DNA from: Microbacterium testaceum
GTDB taxonomy: Bacteria > Actinomycetota > Actinomycetes > Actinomycetales > Microbacteriaceae
Direction of reading: 5' to 3'
Assembly (NCBI RefSeq): GCF_006539145.1
Contig: NZ_BJML01000001.1
Span: forward strand, 744,001 to 808,000
Length of the DNA: 64,000 nucleotides
The notes under the pieces are model-generated. The model was not told where the DNA came from. It was given only the letters and a program-made list of their open reading frames with translations, and searched no databases. Below, one piece after another: positions 16,740 through 26,260 of this stretch. The translations under genes were made by a program, and so were the position numbers. Positions within the stretch are counted from its first letter, which is position 1. Each line of letters begins with the position of its first letter.

Positions 16740-18253
16740 CCGACCTCTCCACCCTCACCAGCTGGCACGCCGACTGGAAGGGGCTGCGCGTCGTCGTCCT
16801 CGGCCTGTCGGTGACCGGGTTCTCCGTCGCCGACACCCTCGCCGAGCTCGGCGCCGAGGTGCTCGTGGTGACGGAGCGGGCGGATGCCGAGTACTCCCGC
16901 CTCCTCCCCGTGCTGGGCGTGAGCCTGCACGAGGGTCCGCTCGAGACCGTGCCCGCCGAGATGGCCGACTTCGCACCCGAGGTGGTCGTGGCATCCCCGG
17001 GCTTCCCTCCGCACCACCCCGTGATCACGTGGACGCGGGAGCGGGGCATCGCACTGTGGGGCGATGTCGAACTCGCGTGGCGCGTGCGCGACAAGGTCGT
17101 GCGGCCCGATGGGCGCCCCGCCGACTGGGTGCTCATCACCGGCACGAACGGCAAGACCACGACCACGCGTCTCACGGCAGAGATGCTCATGACGGCGGGT
17201 CAGCGGGCGGTACCCGTCGGCAATATCGGAACGCCGGTGCTCGACGCGGTGCGCGATCCGGGGGGCTTCGACGTCTTCGTCGTCGAGCTGTCCAGCCACC
17301 AGCTCTGGTATCTGAACCTCCAGAGCGGGCCCGACGCCCTGTCACCGCATTCCGCGGTGTGCCTGAACCTCGCGGACGACCATCTCGAGTGGCACGGCGG
17401 CGCCGACGCGTATCGCGCGGCGAAGTCCGGCGTGTACACCCGCACGCGGGTGGCCTGCGTCTACAACAAGGCCGACATCGCGACCCGCGAGATGGTCGAA
17501 GACGCCGAGGTGATCGAGGGCGCCCGCGCCATCGGCTTCGACCTCGGCGTCCCGGGTCCCAGCGACCTCGGCGTGGTCGATGGCATCCTCGTCGATCGCG
17601 CGTTCCTCGAGGAGAGGGCCACCTCGGCCCTCGAGCTGACGACGGTGACCGACCTCGCCCAGCGGGGACTCGCCGCTCCCCACATGGTCGCGAACATCCT
17701 CGCCGCGTCGGCCCTCGCCCGTTCCCTCGGCGCGACACCCGCGCACATCCACGACACGCTCGAGCGCTTCCGTCTGGACCCGCACCGCATCCAGGTCGTC
17801 GGCGCCCACCTCGGCATCACCTGGGTCGACGACTCCAAGGCGACCAACCCTCACGCGGCCGCCTCGTCGCTCGCGGCCTATCCCGGCGCCGTCTGGGTGG
17901 TCGGGGGACTGCTCAAGGGTGTCGACCTCGGCGACCTCATCCGTGCCCGCGGCGCGTCGGTGCGCGCGGTCATCGTGATCGGCACCGAGCGCGACGAGAT
18001 CGTGACCGCGTTCCAGCGACACGCCCCGGCGGTGCCGCTGTTCGAGGTCGACCACGCCGAGACTGAAGACGTCATGGCCCAGGTCGTCGAGCTGGCGGCG
18101 GGTGTGGCCCGGGATGGAGACACCGTTCTTCTGGCTCCCGCGGCGGCCTCGTTCGATCAGTTCGCGTCCTACTCCGACCGCGGCGACCGCTTCGCCGAGG
18201 CGGTGCGGGAGTGGATCGCGGGCCACGATGGAGATTCTCGACCGCACGACTGA
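16736..18253 (+). CDS. murD: UDP-MurNAc-L-Ala--D-Glu ligase MurD
   Basis: A 505-residue Mur ligase that adds D-glutamate. The N-terminal UDP-binding domain begins with VVVLGLSVTGFSVAD; the ATP loop ITGTNGKTTTTRL lies near residue 137, and a VWVVGGLLKGVDL segment lies towards the C-terminus. The ATGA overlap with mraY supports the start at 16736; an in-frame ATG at 16721 would add five residues. In species with group B peptidoglycan the first residue on the muramyl chain can be glycine, so substrate details may differ from E. coli. Confidence 0.95.
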   Translation: MTDLSTLTSWHADWKGLRVVVLGLSVTGFSVADTLAELGAEVLVVTERADAEYSRLLPVLGVSLHEGPLETVPAEMADFAPEVVVASPGFPPHHPVITWTRERGIALWGDVELAWRVRDKVVRPDGRPADWVLITGTNGKTTTTRLTAEMLMTAGQRAVPVGNIGTPVLDAVRDPGGFDVFVVELSSHQLWYLNLQSGPDALSPHSAVCLNLADDHLEWHGGADAYRAAKSGVYTRTRVACVYNKADIATREMVEDAEVIEGARAIGFDLGVPGPSDLGVVDGILVDRAFLEERATSALELTTVTDLAQRGLAAPHMVANILAASALARSLGATPAHIHDTLERFRLDPHRIQVVGAHLGITWVDDSKATNPHAAASSLAAYPGAVWVVGGLLKGVDLGDLIRARGASVRAVIVIGTERDEIVTAFQRHAPAVPLFEVDHAETEDVMAQVVELAAGVARDGDTVLLAPAAASFDQFASYSDRGDRFAEAVREWIAGHDGDSRPHD

Positions 18254-18263
18254 GGGGACTCGC

Positions 18264-19517
18264 GTGACCACGACGGCGCCTCCTCCGCGGCAGACACCCG
18301 ACGAACCCGAGCGTGCCGGCCTCGCGGCCCGCGTCTCGCTCGGTCGGGCGTTCCGCCCCGTGCCGAGCGAGTTCCTGCTCATCACCTCCGCGGCGCTCCT
18401 GCTGACCGGTTTCGGTCTGGTCATGGTGCTCTCGGCGACCTCGGCCCTCGATGGCGCGCAGAACCCCTTCGATCACGTGCTCAAGCAGGGCGTGTTCGCC
18501 GTCATCGGCATCCCGCTGATGTTCGTCCTGAGCCGGGCGCCCCTGCGTTTCTGGAAGCGCATGGCCTGGCCGGCGCTGATCTTCGCGACCCTGTTCCAAC
18601 TTCTCGTGTTCACGCCGTTGGGCATCTCGGCGAACGGTAACCGCAACTGGATCAACCTCGCGGGCATCCAAGCTCAACCGGCGGAGTTCCTCAAGCTCGC
18701 CCTGGCGCTCTGGCTCGGTTACGTCCTGTATCGCAAGCAAACGCTGCTGGGCGACTGGCGGCACGTGTTCATCCCGATCGTTCCGGTCTTCGCCCTCGTC
18801 GTCGCCACCGTCATGGGCGGTAAGGATCTGGGCACGACGATGATCCTCGTGCTCGTCCTGCTCGGCGCCCTGTTCTTCTCGGGCGTGAAGCTGCGCATCT
18901 TCGTCCTCCCCGCCCTCGCGGCCGTCGGCGCCATCGCCCTCTTCGCCATCACGAGCGCAGACCGCATGCGCCGCATCATGAGCTTCCTCGACCAGGACTG
19001 CATCGCCAACTACCTCGGCGACTGCTATCAGCCGCTGCACGGCATCTGGGGGCTCGCCGCGGGCGGCATCTTCGGTGTGGGTCTGGGCAACTCCGCCGAG
19101 AAGTACGACTGGCTCCCCGCCGCGGCGAACGACTACATCTTCGCCATCGTGGGTGAGGAGCTCGGGCTCATCGGCTGCATCGTGGTCCTCCTGCTCTTCG
19201 GCCTGTTCGCCGTCGGCGCCTTCCACATCATCCGCCGCACCGACGACCCCTTCGTGCGCATCGTCGCGGGTGGCATCACCATCTGGATCGTCGGCCAGGC
19301 CATGATCAACGTCGCGGTCGTGCTCCGCGTCTTCCCCGTGCTGGGCGTGCCGCTGCCGTTCATGTCGCAGGGAGGTACGTCGTTGCTGTCGGTGCTGATC
19401 GGGTGCGGCGTGCTGCTGTCGTGCGCGCGGACGCTGCCCGACCGCCGCGCGGTGAGCGAGGCGCCCCCGCGCGCGGCGCGACGGGCCGCGGCATCCCCCC
19501 GTCGTCCGCGGGGCTGA
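18264..19517 (+). CDS. ftsW: Peptidoglycan glycosyltransferase FtsW
   Basis: A SEDS-family polytopic protein of 417 residues that polymerises lipid II at the septum as partner of FtsI. Typical elements are the first helix with GFGLVMVLSATS, the loop NGNRNWINLAGIQAQPAEFLK, the catalytic-region Asp in MGGKDLGTTMI, and the C-terminal LPFMSQGGTS. The GTG at 18264 is preferred because TGAGGGGA sits about 5 bases upstream; the ATG at 18228 inside murD would add 12 residues. The C-terminus is basic and Ala/Arg-rich. Confidence 0.92.
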   Translation: MTTTAPPPRQTPDEPERAGLAARVSLGRAFRPVPSEFLLITSAALLLTGFGLVMVLSATSALDGAQNPFDHVLKQGVFAVIGIPLMFVLSRAPLRFWKRMAWPALIFATLFQLLVFTPLGISANGNRNWINLAGIQAQPAEFLKLALALWLGYVLYRKQTLLGDWRHVFIPIVPVFALVVATVMGGKDLGTTMILVLVLLGALFFSGVKLRIFVLPALAAVGAIALFAITSADRMRRIMSFLDQDCIANYLGDCYQPLHGIWGLAAGGIFGVGLGNSAEKYDWLPAAANDYIFAIVGEELGLIGCIVVLLLFGLFAVGAFHIIRRTDDPFVRIVAGGITIWIVGQAMINVAVVLRVFPVLGVPLPFMSQGGTSLLSVLIGCGVLLSCARTLPDRRAVSEAPPRAARRAAASPRRPRG

Positions 19518-19554
19518 GCGCCCCCGACCGCCGCGCGTGCGCGTGCGAGGTGGT

Positions 19555-19560
19555 TAGGGT
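19555..19560 (+). promoter_or_regulatory. Leaderless-type -10 box of murG
   Basis: TAGGGT 6 bases before the GTG at 19567. It suggests an internal promoter within the dcw cluster. Confidence 0.45.
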
Positions 19561-19566
19561 CGAACG

Positions 19567-20640
19567 GTGACGACTTACCTTCTCGCCGGCGGCGGCACCG
19601 CCGGGCACGTGAACCCCCTGCTCGCGGTCGCCGACGGACTCCGCGCCCGCGACGCCTCGGCCGACGTCCTCGTGCTGGGCACCCGCGAGGGCCTCGAAGC
19701 GCGCCTCGTTCCGCTGCGCGGTTACGAGCTGCTCACCGTCGCGAAGGTTCCGTTCCCGCGCCGACCGAACGGGGCGGCCGCAGCGTTCCCGGTGCGGTTC
19801 CTGCGCGCGGTCGCCCACGTGCGCCGCCTGATCCGCTCGCGCGGCGTCGACGTCGTCGTCGGATTCGGCGGATACGCCGCGGCTCCCGCCTACGTCGCGG
19901 CGCGCCGCGAACGCGTGCCGTTCGTCGTGCACGAGGCCAACGCGAAGCCGGGCCTCGCCAACGTCCTGGGCGCCCGGGGCGCGGCGGCGGTCGGCGTGGC
20001 CTTCGCGGACACACCGCTGCGCGGAGCCCGAGAGGTCGGGATGCCACTGCGGCGGGAGATCGTCGAGCTCGACGCCCCGGCCCTGCGCGCCGAAGCGGCC
20101 GCCCACTTCGGGCTCGATGCCGATCGCCCCACGCTCCTGGTCTTCGGCGGATCGCTCGGCGCTCTGCGCCTGAACACGGCCTTCGGTGGAGCGTGGCGCG
20201 ACGTCCTCGACGCGGGCTGGCAGTTGCTCCACGTCACGGGCCAGAATTCCGACCTGGCCGACCCCGGCGTCGACGGGTATGCCGTCGTCCGCTACGTCGA
20301 CCGCATGGACCTGGCCTTCGCCCTCGCCGATCTCGTCGTCTCGCGTTCGGGCGCGGCGACCGTCAGCGAGATCAACGCCCTCGGTATCCCCGCGGTCTAC
20401 GTGCCCTACGCGGTCGGCAACGGCGAGCAGAGTCTCAACGCCGCCGCGGCTGTGCGTGCGGGGGCCGCTGTGCTCATCGCCGACGCCGATCTCACGCCCG
20501 AGCGCGTCCGCTCCGACATCGTGCCCCTGCTCGCCGACGAAGACCGCCGGACCGCGATGCGGGACGCTGCGGCGCAGACCGGCATCCGGACCGGGACCGA
20601 GAACGTCATCGCCCTCGTCGACGAGGCCCTCGGCGGCTGA
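19567..20640 (+). CDS. murG: UDP-GlcNAc:lipid I GlcNAc transferase MurG
   Basis: A GT-B glycosyltransferase of 357 residues, peripheral on the inner membrane face, making lipid II. Recognised segments are LAGGGTAGHVNPLLA at residue 6, GFGGYAAAPAY near residue 99, HEANAKPGLAN near residue 121, the donor-site SRSGAATVSEINALG near residue 261, and PYAVGNGEQSLNA near residue 281. The gene lies 49 bases after ftsW with its own -10-like box. A 247-base gap separates it from murC; I saw no gene there. Confidence 0.95.
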   Translation: MTTYLLAGGGTAGHVNPLLAVADGLRARDASADVLVLGTREGLEARLVPLRGYELLTVAKVPFPRRPNGAAAAFPVRFLRAVAHVRRLIRSRGVDVVVGFGGYAAAPAYVAARRERVPFVVHEANAKPGLANVLGARGAAAVGVAFADTPLRGAREVGMPLRREIVELDAPALRAEAAAHFGLDADRPTLLVFGGSLGALRLNTAFGGAWRDVLDAGWQLLHVTGQNSDLADPGVDGYAVVRYVDRMDLAFALADLVVSRSGAATVSEINALGIPAVYVPYAVGNGEQSLNAAAAVRAGAAVLIADADLTPERVRSDIVPLLADEDRRTAMRDAAAQTGIRTGTENVIALVDEALGG

Positions 20641-20887
20641 CGTATCCGGCCCGCCGCAGGCGACACCCTCCGCCCGTGCCATCGTGCGGAGTTCGCCGGC
20701 GACACGGGCGGTTCGGGCTGTGTGCGCTCGGTGCGTCGTCCGATGACTCCGCCCGATGGCCCGCCTCGGGCATCTGGCCCGCGCTCGTCTGTCTGACGGC
20801 CGGCGGCCGACGACCGGCCCGACCGCCCCGCCTCCCCAGCGCGCCGGGGCCGACGCGCAGGATCGGCGACGTAAACTCGCAAGCGCC

Positions 20888-22294
20888 ATGATCAGACCCG
20901 ACCTGAGCCTCCCCATCCCCGAGACCATCTCCTCCGCGCATTTCATCGGCGTGGGTGGTTCGGGCATGTCGGGACTCGCGCGCATGTTCCTCGACCGCGG
21001 GATCCGCGTCTCCGGCTCCGACCGCGCCGACAGCGCTGCGCTGCGCGACCTCGCCGCGCGCGGTGCGACGGTCCACGTCGGTCACGACGCGGCCTATCTG
21101 GGAGATGCCGACACCGTCGTGCACACCGGCGCGATCTGGCCCGAGAACCCCGAGTTCGTGACGGCCAAGGCGCGCGGACTGCACGTCATCCACCGGTCGC
21201 AGGCGCTGCACTGGCTCATCGGCGGTCGGCGTCTCGTCTCGGTCGCCGGTGCCCACGGCAAGACCACCTCGACGGGCATGATCGTCACGGCCCTCCGCGC
21301 TCTCGACGTCGACCCCACGTTCGTCAACGGCGGCGTCATCGCCGATCTCGGAGCCTCGAGCGGCACGGGGAGCGACGACCTCGTCGTGATCGAGGCCGAC
21401 GAGTCCGACGGCACGTTCGAGCTGTACGACACCTCCGTCGCTCTCATCACCAACGTCGACCCCGACCACCTCGACCATTACGGCTCGCGTGACGCCTTCG
21501 ACGCCGCGTTCGCCCGATTCGCGGATGCCGCGAGTGAAGCGGTGGTCATCTCGTCCGATGACGCCGGCGCTCGCTCGGTGCGCGAGCGCATCACGCACGC
21601 GAACGTCGTGACCTTCGGCGAAGACGCGGCCGCCGACGTGCGGCTCAGCGGCATCCGGACCGACGGTCCCGTCGCTTTCACGCTCACCGCCGACGGCGAG
21701 AGCGTCGAGGTGCGCTTGCGCGTCCCTGGGGCCCACAACGCCGTCAACGCCGCCGGTGCGGTCGCCGTGCTCCGTGTGCTCGGCCACTCGCTCGGGGAAG
21801 CGGCGCGCGCCGTCGAGGGTTTCGGCGGCACGGTCCGCCGTTTCGAGCTGCACGGCGTGCAACAGGGAGTGAGCGTCTACGACGACTACGCGCATCACCC
21901 CACCGAGGTCGCCGCCGCGCTCTCGGCCGCGCGCACGGTCGTCGGCGAGGGACGCATCATCGCGATCCAGCAGCCGCACACCTACTCGCGCACGCAGGAG
22001 ATGTACCGCGAATTCGCCGAGGTGCTCGAGACCCACGCCGACCACACGGTCATGCTCGACGTGTACGGCGCCCGCGAAGATCCAGTGCCCGGGGTGACCG
22101 GTGAGCTGGTCAGCGGCGCCTTCGCCGACCCCGCTCACGTGCAGTACGTGCCCGATTGGCAGGCGGCGGCCGATTACACGGCCGAGATCGCCCGCCCCGG
22201 CGACTACGTCATCACCCTCGGCTGCGGCAACGTGTACCAGATCATCCCGCAGGTGCTCGAGGCGCTGTCCCGCACCGAGGCCACGGCGGTCTGA
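20888..22294 (+). CDS. murC: UDP-MurNAc--L-alanine ligase MurC
   Basis: A 468-residue Mur ligase adding the first amino acid to UDP-MurNAc. The N-terminal dinucleotide-like [17 protein letters not shown] lies at residue 19, the ATP loop [13 protein letters not shown] near residue 120, and [10 protein letters not shown] near residue 335. Start ATG at 20888 places the family motif at its usual distance. In Microbacteriaceae the first residue of the stem is often glycine rather than alanine, so the amino-acid specificity should not be assumed. Confidence 0.95.
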   Translation: MIRPDLSLPIPETISSAHFIGVGGSGMSGLARMFLDRGIRVSGSDRADSAALRDLAARGATVHVGHDAAYLGDADTVVHTGAIWPENPEFVTAKARGLHVIHRSQALHWLIGGRRLVSVAGAHGKTTSTGMIVTALRALDVDPTFVNGGVIADLGASSGTGSDDLVVIEADESDGTFELYDTSVALITNVDPDHLDHYGSRDAFDAAFARFADAASEAVVISSDDAGARSVRERITHANVVTFGEDAAADVRLSGIRTDGPVAFTLTADGESVEVRLRVPGAHNAVNAAGAVAVLRVLGHSLGEAARAVEGFGGTVRRFELHGVQQGVSVYDDYAHHPTEVAAALSAARTVVGEGRIIAIQQPHTYSRTQEMYREFAEVLETHADHTVMLDVYGAREDPVPGVTGELVSGAFADPAHVQYVPDWQAAADYTAEIARPGDYVITLGCGNVYQIIPQVLEALSRTEATAV

Positions 22295-22296
22295 GC

Positions 22297-23226
22297 ATGA
22301 AGCGGCCCTCGCCTCTGCCGTCGACGCCGGAGTCCGCGCGCCGCGCCGCGACCTCCCGGTCCGCAGCCTCGCGGCATCCGGGTTCCGTCGACGACACCGC
22401 GGCGGCCAGGCGCTTCGCGTCGTCCGACACCGACCCGGACGGGAAGGATCCGGATGCCGGGGGAGCGGGGCTGCGTGACGTGTGGCGCGCGTCGCGGGCC
22501 CGGCGTCGGGCGCTCTCGGCCGAGGTCCGCCGGTTCACGGTGCGTCAGCGGCGACGGAGACGGGTGTGGATCGGGGTCGTCTCGGCCTTCCTGGTCATGG
22601 CGCTGGGAACGGCGGGTGCGGCCTACAGCCCGCTGTTCGCGGTCGAGAAGGTCGACGTGGTCGGTACGGCGCAGCTCGACCCGGCGGCCGTCTCCGCCGC
22701 CCTGAGCGATCAGCTGGGTGTTCCGCTCGCGATGGTCGACGACAGTGCGGTCAAGGCGGCGCTGGTGCGCTTCCCGCTCGTCGAGTCGTACACGCTCGAG
22801 GCGCGTCCGCCCCACGACCTCGTCGTGCGCATCGTCGAGCGCACCCCCATCGGAGCGATGCAGTCCGCAGCAGGTTTCACGGTGGTGGATGCCGCCGGCG
22901 TCGCGCTGTCGACGACTCCCGACGCGCCCGCGGGTCAGCCCGTGCTCGACATCACGGGGGGGACCGATTCGGCCGCCTTCCGCGCGGCGGGCCGCGTGGT
23001 GCGCTCGCTTCCGGAGGCCGTGCGCTCGCAGGTCACCGCGGTGTCGGCCTCGACGCCGGACGACGTGACGCTGACGCTCGGCGCCTCCGGATCGAAGGTC
23101 GTATGGGGAAGCGCCGACCGCTCGGCCGAGAAGGCGGTCGTCCTCGACCGTCTCATGCAGAAGAGCCCGCCGGATCGGGCCAAGGAGTACGACGTGACCT
23201 CGCCCGAGGCGGGCGTCGTCCGCTGA
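22297..23226 (+). CDS. ftsQ: Cell division protein FtsQ
   Basis: A 309-residue bitopic divisome protein. A long basic, disordered cytoplasmic N-terminus (about 95 residues) precedes one membrane helix (WIGVVSAFLVMALGTAGAAY). A POTRA domain begins with FAVEKVDVVGTAQLDPAAV, followed by the beta domain with RPPHDLVVRIVERTPIGAM. It recruits FtsL-type proteins and connects them to the septal synthases. The start lies 2 bases after murC. The cytoplasmic part is unusually long compared with proteobacterial FtsQ, as is common in actinobacteria. Confidence 0.92.
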   Translation: MKRPSPLPSTPESARRAATSRSAASRHPGSVDDTAAARRFASSDTDPDGKDPDAGGAGLRDVWRASRARRRALSAEVRRFTVRQRRRRRVWIGVVSAFLVMALGTAGAAYSPLFAVEKVDVVGTAQLDPAAVSAALSDQLGVPLAMVDDSAVKAALVRFPLVESYTLEARPPHDLVVRIVERTPIGAMQSAAGFTVVDAAGVALSTTPDAPAGQPVLDITGGTDSAAFRAAGRVVRSLPEAVRSQVTAVSASTPDDVTLTLGASGSKVVWGSADRSAEKAVVLDRLMQKSPPDRAKEYDVTSPEAGVVR

Positions 23227-23300
23227 TCTTCGAGGCGATAATCCAACACGCCGCGTGTCGGGCGGGCGGGGTCGGGTCCGCCGCATACCTTCGAGCTAAG

Positions 23301-23321
23301 GAATTGCATACCGGGCAATTC
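23301..23321. promoter_or_regulatory. Inverted repeat upstream of ftsZ (site 1)
   Basis: GAATTGC at 23301 and its exact complement GCAATTC at 23315 are separated by 7 bases. The AT-rich arms stand out in this GC-rich region and suggest a protein-binding site rather than a terminator. Confidence 0.5.
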
Positions 23322-23347
23322 TTTAACCCTCAACATGAGGTTTAAAG
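23321..23347. promoter_or_regulatory. Inverted repeat upstream of ftsZ (site 2)
   Basis: CTTTAACCCTC (23321-23331) pairs with GAGGTTTAAAG (23337-23347) at 10 of 11 positions around a 5-base loop. It lies about 30 bases before the ftsZ start and could be an operator or a 5' leader hairpin in ftsZ mRNA. Confidence 0.5.
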
Positions 23348-23377
23348 TTTCGGGTTCGGGGACAAACGGAGGCCGGC

Positions 23378-24565
23378 ATGAGCCACAACCAGAACTACCT
23401 CGCCGTGATCAAGGTCGTCGGTGTGGGCGGGGGCGGCGTCAACGCCGTCAACCGCATGATCGAGCTCGGCCTTCGCGGCGTGGAGTTCATCGCGATCAAC
23501 ACCGACGCCCAGGCGCTGCTGATGAGCGACGCCGACGTCAAGCTCGACGTCGGTCGTGAGCTGACCCGCGGCCTCGGCGCCGGCGCTGATCCCGAGGTCG
23601 GCCGACGTGCCGCCGAGGATCACGCCGAAGAGATCGAAGAGGCCCTGCGCGGTGCCGACATGGTCTTCGTGACCGCGGGCGAGGGCGGCGGCACGGGCAC
23701 CGGAGGCGCCCCCGTCGTCGCGAAGATCGCCAAGTCCATCGGTGCACTGACCATCGGTGTCGTGACCAAGCCCTTCTCGTTCGAGGGGCGCCGTCGGCAG
23801 AGCCAGGCCGAGGGCGGTGTGCAGCGCCTGAAGGAAGAGGTCGACACCCTCATCGTCGTCCCCAACGACCGTCTCCTCGAGATCAGCGACCGCGGCATCT
23901 CGATGATCGAAGCCTTCGCGACCGCCGATCAGGTGCTGCTCGCCGGTGTGCAGGGCATCACGGACCTCATCACGACCCCGGGTCTCATCAACCTCGACTT
24001 CGCCGACGTCAAGTCGGTCATGCAGGGTGCCGGTTCCGCCCTCATGGGTATCGGCTCCTCGCGGGGTGCCGACCGCGCCATCAAGGCCGCTGAACTCGCC
24101 GTCGAATCGCCTCTGCTCGAGGCGTCGATCGAGGGAGCGCACGGTGTGCTGCTGTCGATCCAGGGCGGCTCGAATCTCGGCATCTTCGAGATCAACGACG
24201 CCGCTCAGTTGGTCAAGGAAGCCGCTCACCCCGAGGCGAACATCATCTTCGGAACGGTCATCGACGACACTCTCGGCGACGAGGTGCGCGTCACCGTCAT
24301 CGCCGCCGGTTTCGACGGTGGAGAGCCCTCCCTGCGTATCGACGCGGTCGGGGCCCAGCGTCCCGTCTCGGCGCCGGTCGTCCCCGTCATCCCGGCCGAC
24401 GACGTCGCCCGTGACCTCGACGCCGCCGAAGAGCAGAAGGCAGCGACCGAGCGCGCACCCGAGCGTCGCCCCGAGCCCGCGCCGGTGACCGCGCGCGTGC
24501 CCGAGACCTCGTACGACGGCGGTTACGCCGACGACGACCTCGACGTGCCCGACTTCCTGAAGTAA
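23378..24565 (+). CDS. ftsZ: Cell division protein FtsZ
   Basis: The tubulin-like GTPase that forms the division ring; 395 residues. The GTP-binding GGGTGTGG lies at 103-110, preceded by INTDAQAL near residue 40 and followed by the T7-loop region NLDFADV near residue 205. A linker of about 65 residues leads to the conserved C-terminal peptide [11 protein letters not shown], the docking site for SepF and other partners. A GGAGG ribosome site precedes the ATG. Two inverted repeats occupy the 150-base upstream gap. Confidence 0.98.
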   Translation: MSHNQNYLAVIKVVGVGGGGVNAVNRMIELGLRGVEFIAINTDAQALLMSDADVKLDVGRELTRGLGAGADPEVGRRAAEDHAEEIEEALRGADMVFVTAGEGGGTGTGGAPVVAKIAKSIGALTIGVVTKPFSFEGRRRQSQAEGGVQRLKEEVDTLIVVPNDRLLEISDRGISMIEAFATADQVLLAGVQGITDLITTPGLINLDFADVKSVMQGAGSALMGIGSSRGADRAIKAAELAVESPLLEASIEGAHGVLLSIQGGSNLGIFEINDAAQLVKEAAHPEANIIFGTVIDDTLGDEVRVTVIAAGFDGGEPSLRIDAVGAQRPVSAPVVPVIPADDVARDLDAAEEQKAATERAPERRPEPAPVTARVPETSYDGGYADDDLDVPDFLK

Positions 24566-24581
24566 GAGCGAACGCTGCGAC

Positions 24582-24611
24582 GAGCGGGTCCGGTGTCCAC
24601 CGGGCCCGCTC
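24582..24611 (+). terminator. Hairpin between ftsZ and yggS
   Basis: A 14-base-pair stem (one G-T pair) with a 2-base nominal loop lies between the genes, with no T-run. It may stabilise the ftsZ 3' end or partly terminate transcription. Confidence 0.5.
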
Positions 24612-24630
24612 TCGTCGTCGAAGGAGCACC

Positions 24631-25317
24631 ATGGACACCGCCCTGGCCGACCGCCTCGCCGCCGTCGACGAGCGCATTCGGGATGCCGCCGTCGCCGCGA
24701 ACCGCGATCCCGGCGAGATCACCCGTATCGTGGTGACGAAGTTTCATCCCGCCTCTCTGGTCGCCGAGCTGCACGCCCTGGGCGTGCGGCACGTGGGGGA
24801 GAACCGTCAGCAGGAGCTCACCGCCAAGCGCGCCGAGCTCGACGGCATCCCGGATCTCGTCTGGCACTTCATCGGTCAGGCGCAGACGAACAAGGCGCGC
24901 GCGGTGCGGGCGGGGGCGGATGCCGTGCACTCCGTCGACCGATCGCGGATCGCCGACGCGCTGCACGCCGCAGGCGCCGGGGGCGAGATGCTGGACGTGC
25001 TCGTGCAGGTGAACCTCACGGATGATCCCGGTCGCGGGGGAGTCGGTCCCGGCGCCGTGGAAGAGCTCGCGGCGCACGTCGCGGGGCTCTCGACGCTGCG
25101 CCTGCGCGGGGTCATGGCCGTCGCCCCGCTCGACGAGGAACCCGCACGAGCCTTCGAGCGACTGCGCCGCTGTGCCGACGCGGTGCGCTCCGTCGTCCCC
25201 GACGCGCGCTGGATCTCGGCCGGTATGACCGGAGATTTCCCCGAAGCCATCGCAATGGGCGCGACACACCTGCGGATCGGCTCCGCAATCACGGGCCCGC
25301 GCCCCCCGCGCGACTAG
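24631..25317 (+). CDS. YggS-family pyridoxal phosphate homeostasis protein
   Basis: A 228-residue single-domain protein with an alanine-racemase-like N-terminal barrel that binds pyridoxal phosphate but has no known catalysis; the family maintains B6 and amino-acid balance. Landmarks are VTKFHP near residue 31 (with the PLP Lys), [22 protein letters not shown], and the C-terminal [29 protein letters not shown] precedes the ATG. In M. tuberculosis a pgeF-like gene lies between ftsZ and this gene; here it is absent. Confidence 0.93.
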   Translation: MDTALADRLAAVDERIRDAAVAANRDPGEITRIVVTKFHPASLVAELHALGVRHVGENRQQELTAKRAELDGIPDLVWHFIGQAQTNKARAVRAGADAVHSVDRSRIADALHAAGAGGEMLDVLVQVNLTDDPGRGGVGPGAVEELAAHVAGLSTLRLRGVMAVAPLDEEPARAFERLRRCADAVRSVVPDARWISAGMTGDFPEAIAMGATHLRIGSAITGPRPPRD

Positions 25318-25348
25318 CCTCAAACCAGACGAGCGAACGGAGGATGCG

Positions 25349-25819
25349 ATGTCGAACCCCCTCAAGAAGACGATGGTGTACCTGGGCCTCGCCGACGAGG
25401 AAGAGACCTATGAGGAGACCGCGCCGCAGCCCATCGCGCGCAAGCAGCCCACAGCTGCCGCTCCCCTCGAGAAGGCCGCGCCGGTGACCCCCCTGCACCG
25501 TCCCGCCGTGGTGCGTCAGCCCGCGGCCGGACCCGTGAGCGAGATCCTCACGGTGCACCCCAAGCAGTACCGCGACGCGCAGACGATCGCCGAGAACTTC
25601 CGCGAGGGAATCCCGGTCATCATCAACCTGTCGCAGATGAGCGACGCCGACGCGCGCCGTCTCATCGACTTCGCGAGCGGACTCTCGCTCGGGCTGTACG
25701 GTCGCATCGAGCGGGTCACGAGCAAGGTCTTCCTGCTCTCGCCCGAGAACATCGCCGTCTCCGGCGATGGTGCGATCGCGCAGGCCGATCCTGAGGCTGC
25801 GCCCTTCGCGTCCCAGTAA
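25349..25819 (+). CDS. sepF: Cell division protein SepF
   Basis: A 156-residue cytoplasmic protein that anchors FtsZ to the membrane. It has the N-terminal amphipathic helix [19 protein letters not shown], a flexible linker, and the C-terminal SepF domain (about 65-145) with the FtsZ-binding region [19 protein letters not shown] and [23 protein letters not shown] precedes the ATG. Confidence 0.96.
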   Translation: MSNPLKKTMVYLGLADEEETYEETAPQPIARKQPTAAAPLEKAAPVTPLHRPAVVRQPAAGPVSEILTVHPKQYRDAQTIAENFREGIPVIINLSQMSDADARRLIDFASGLSLGLYGRIERVTSKVFLLSPENIAVSGDGAIAQADPEAAPFASQ

Positions 25820-25821
25820 CA

Positions 25822-26124
25822 GTGGCCGTTCTGAGCCTCGTCGGCTCCATCCTCAGTGCGATCCTGTTCATCTTCATCGTGCTGCTGCTCGCGCGCCTCG
25901 TGCTCGAGTACATCCCGATGTTCAACCGGGAGTGGCGTCCGCGCGGCGTCACGCTCGTGTTGGCCGAGATCGTTTACACCGTGACGGACCCGCCTATCAA
26001 GCTGATCCGTCGCTTCATTCCGCCCCTGCGCATCGGGGGGATCGCCATCGACTTCGGTTTCGCGATCGTCATGTTCGTCTGCTTCATGCTCCTGAGCGTC
26101 ACACGGTCCCTCGCGGCCGTGTGA
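25822..26124 (+). CDS. YggT-family membrane protein
   Basis: A 100-residue protein with two membrane helices (about residues 3-24 and 72-95). Between them lie the typical WRPRG and YTVTDPPIKLIRRFIPPLRIGG motifs. The family is found next to sepF and divIVA and is thought to help envelope growth or osmotic tolerance; no biochemical role is settled. Start GTG at 25822 lies 2 bases after sepF, so the two are co-transcribed. Confidence 0.92.
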   Translation: MAVLSLVGSILSAILFIFIVLLLARLVLEYIPMFNREWRPRGVTLVLAEIVYTVTDPPIKLIRRFIPPLRIGGIAIDFGFAIVMFVCFMLLSVTRSLAAV

Positions 26125-26180
26125 TCTCTTCGCCGCCGCTTTCTCACCGGTGATCTTCGACACCGGTGGAGGGCGGCGGC

Positions 26181-26186
26181 TATGCT
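26181..26186 (+). promoter_or_regulatory. -10 box of divIVA
   Basis: TATGCT about 74 bases before the ATG at 26261. It gives a transcript leader of about 68 bases ending in AAAGAGGAAAC. Confidence 0.45.
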
Positions 26187-26260
26187 GTTCCGAAGCGGTA
26201 CGCCCCGGTGCGACACCCCCCCACAGTTCCAACATCAGAGCTCTCGAAAGAGGAAACACC

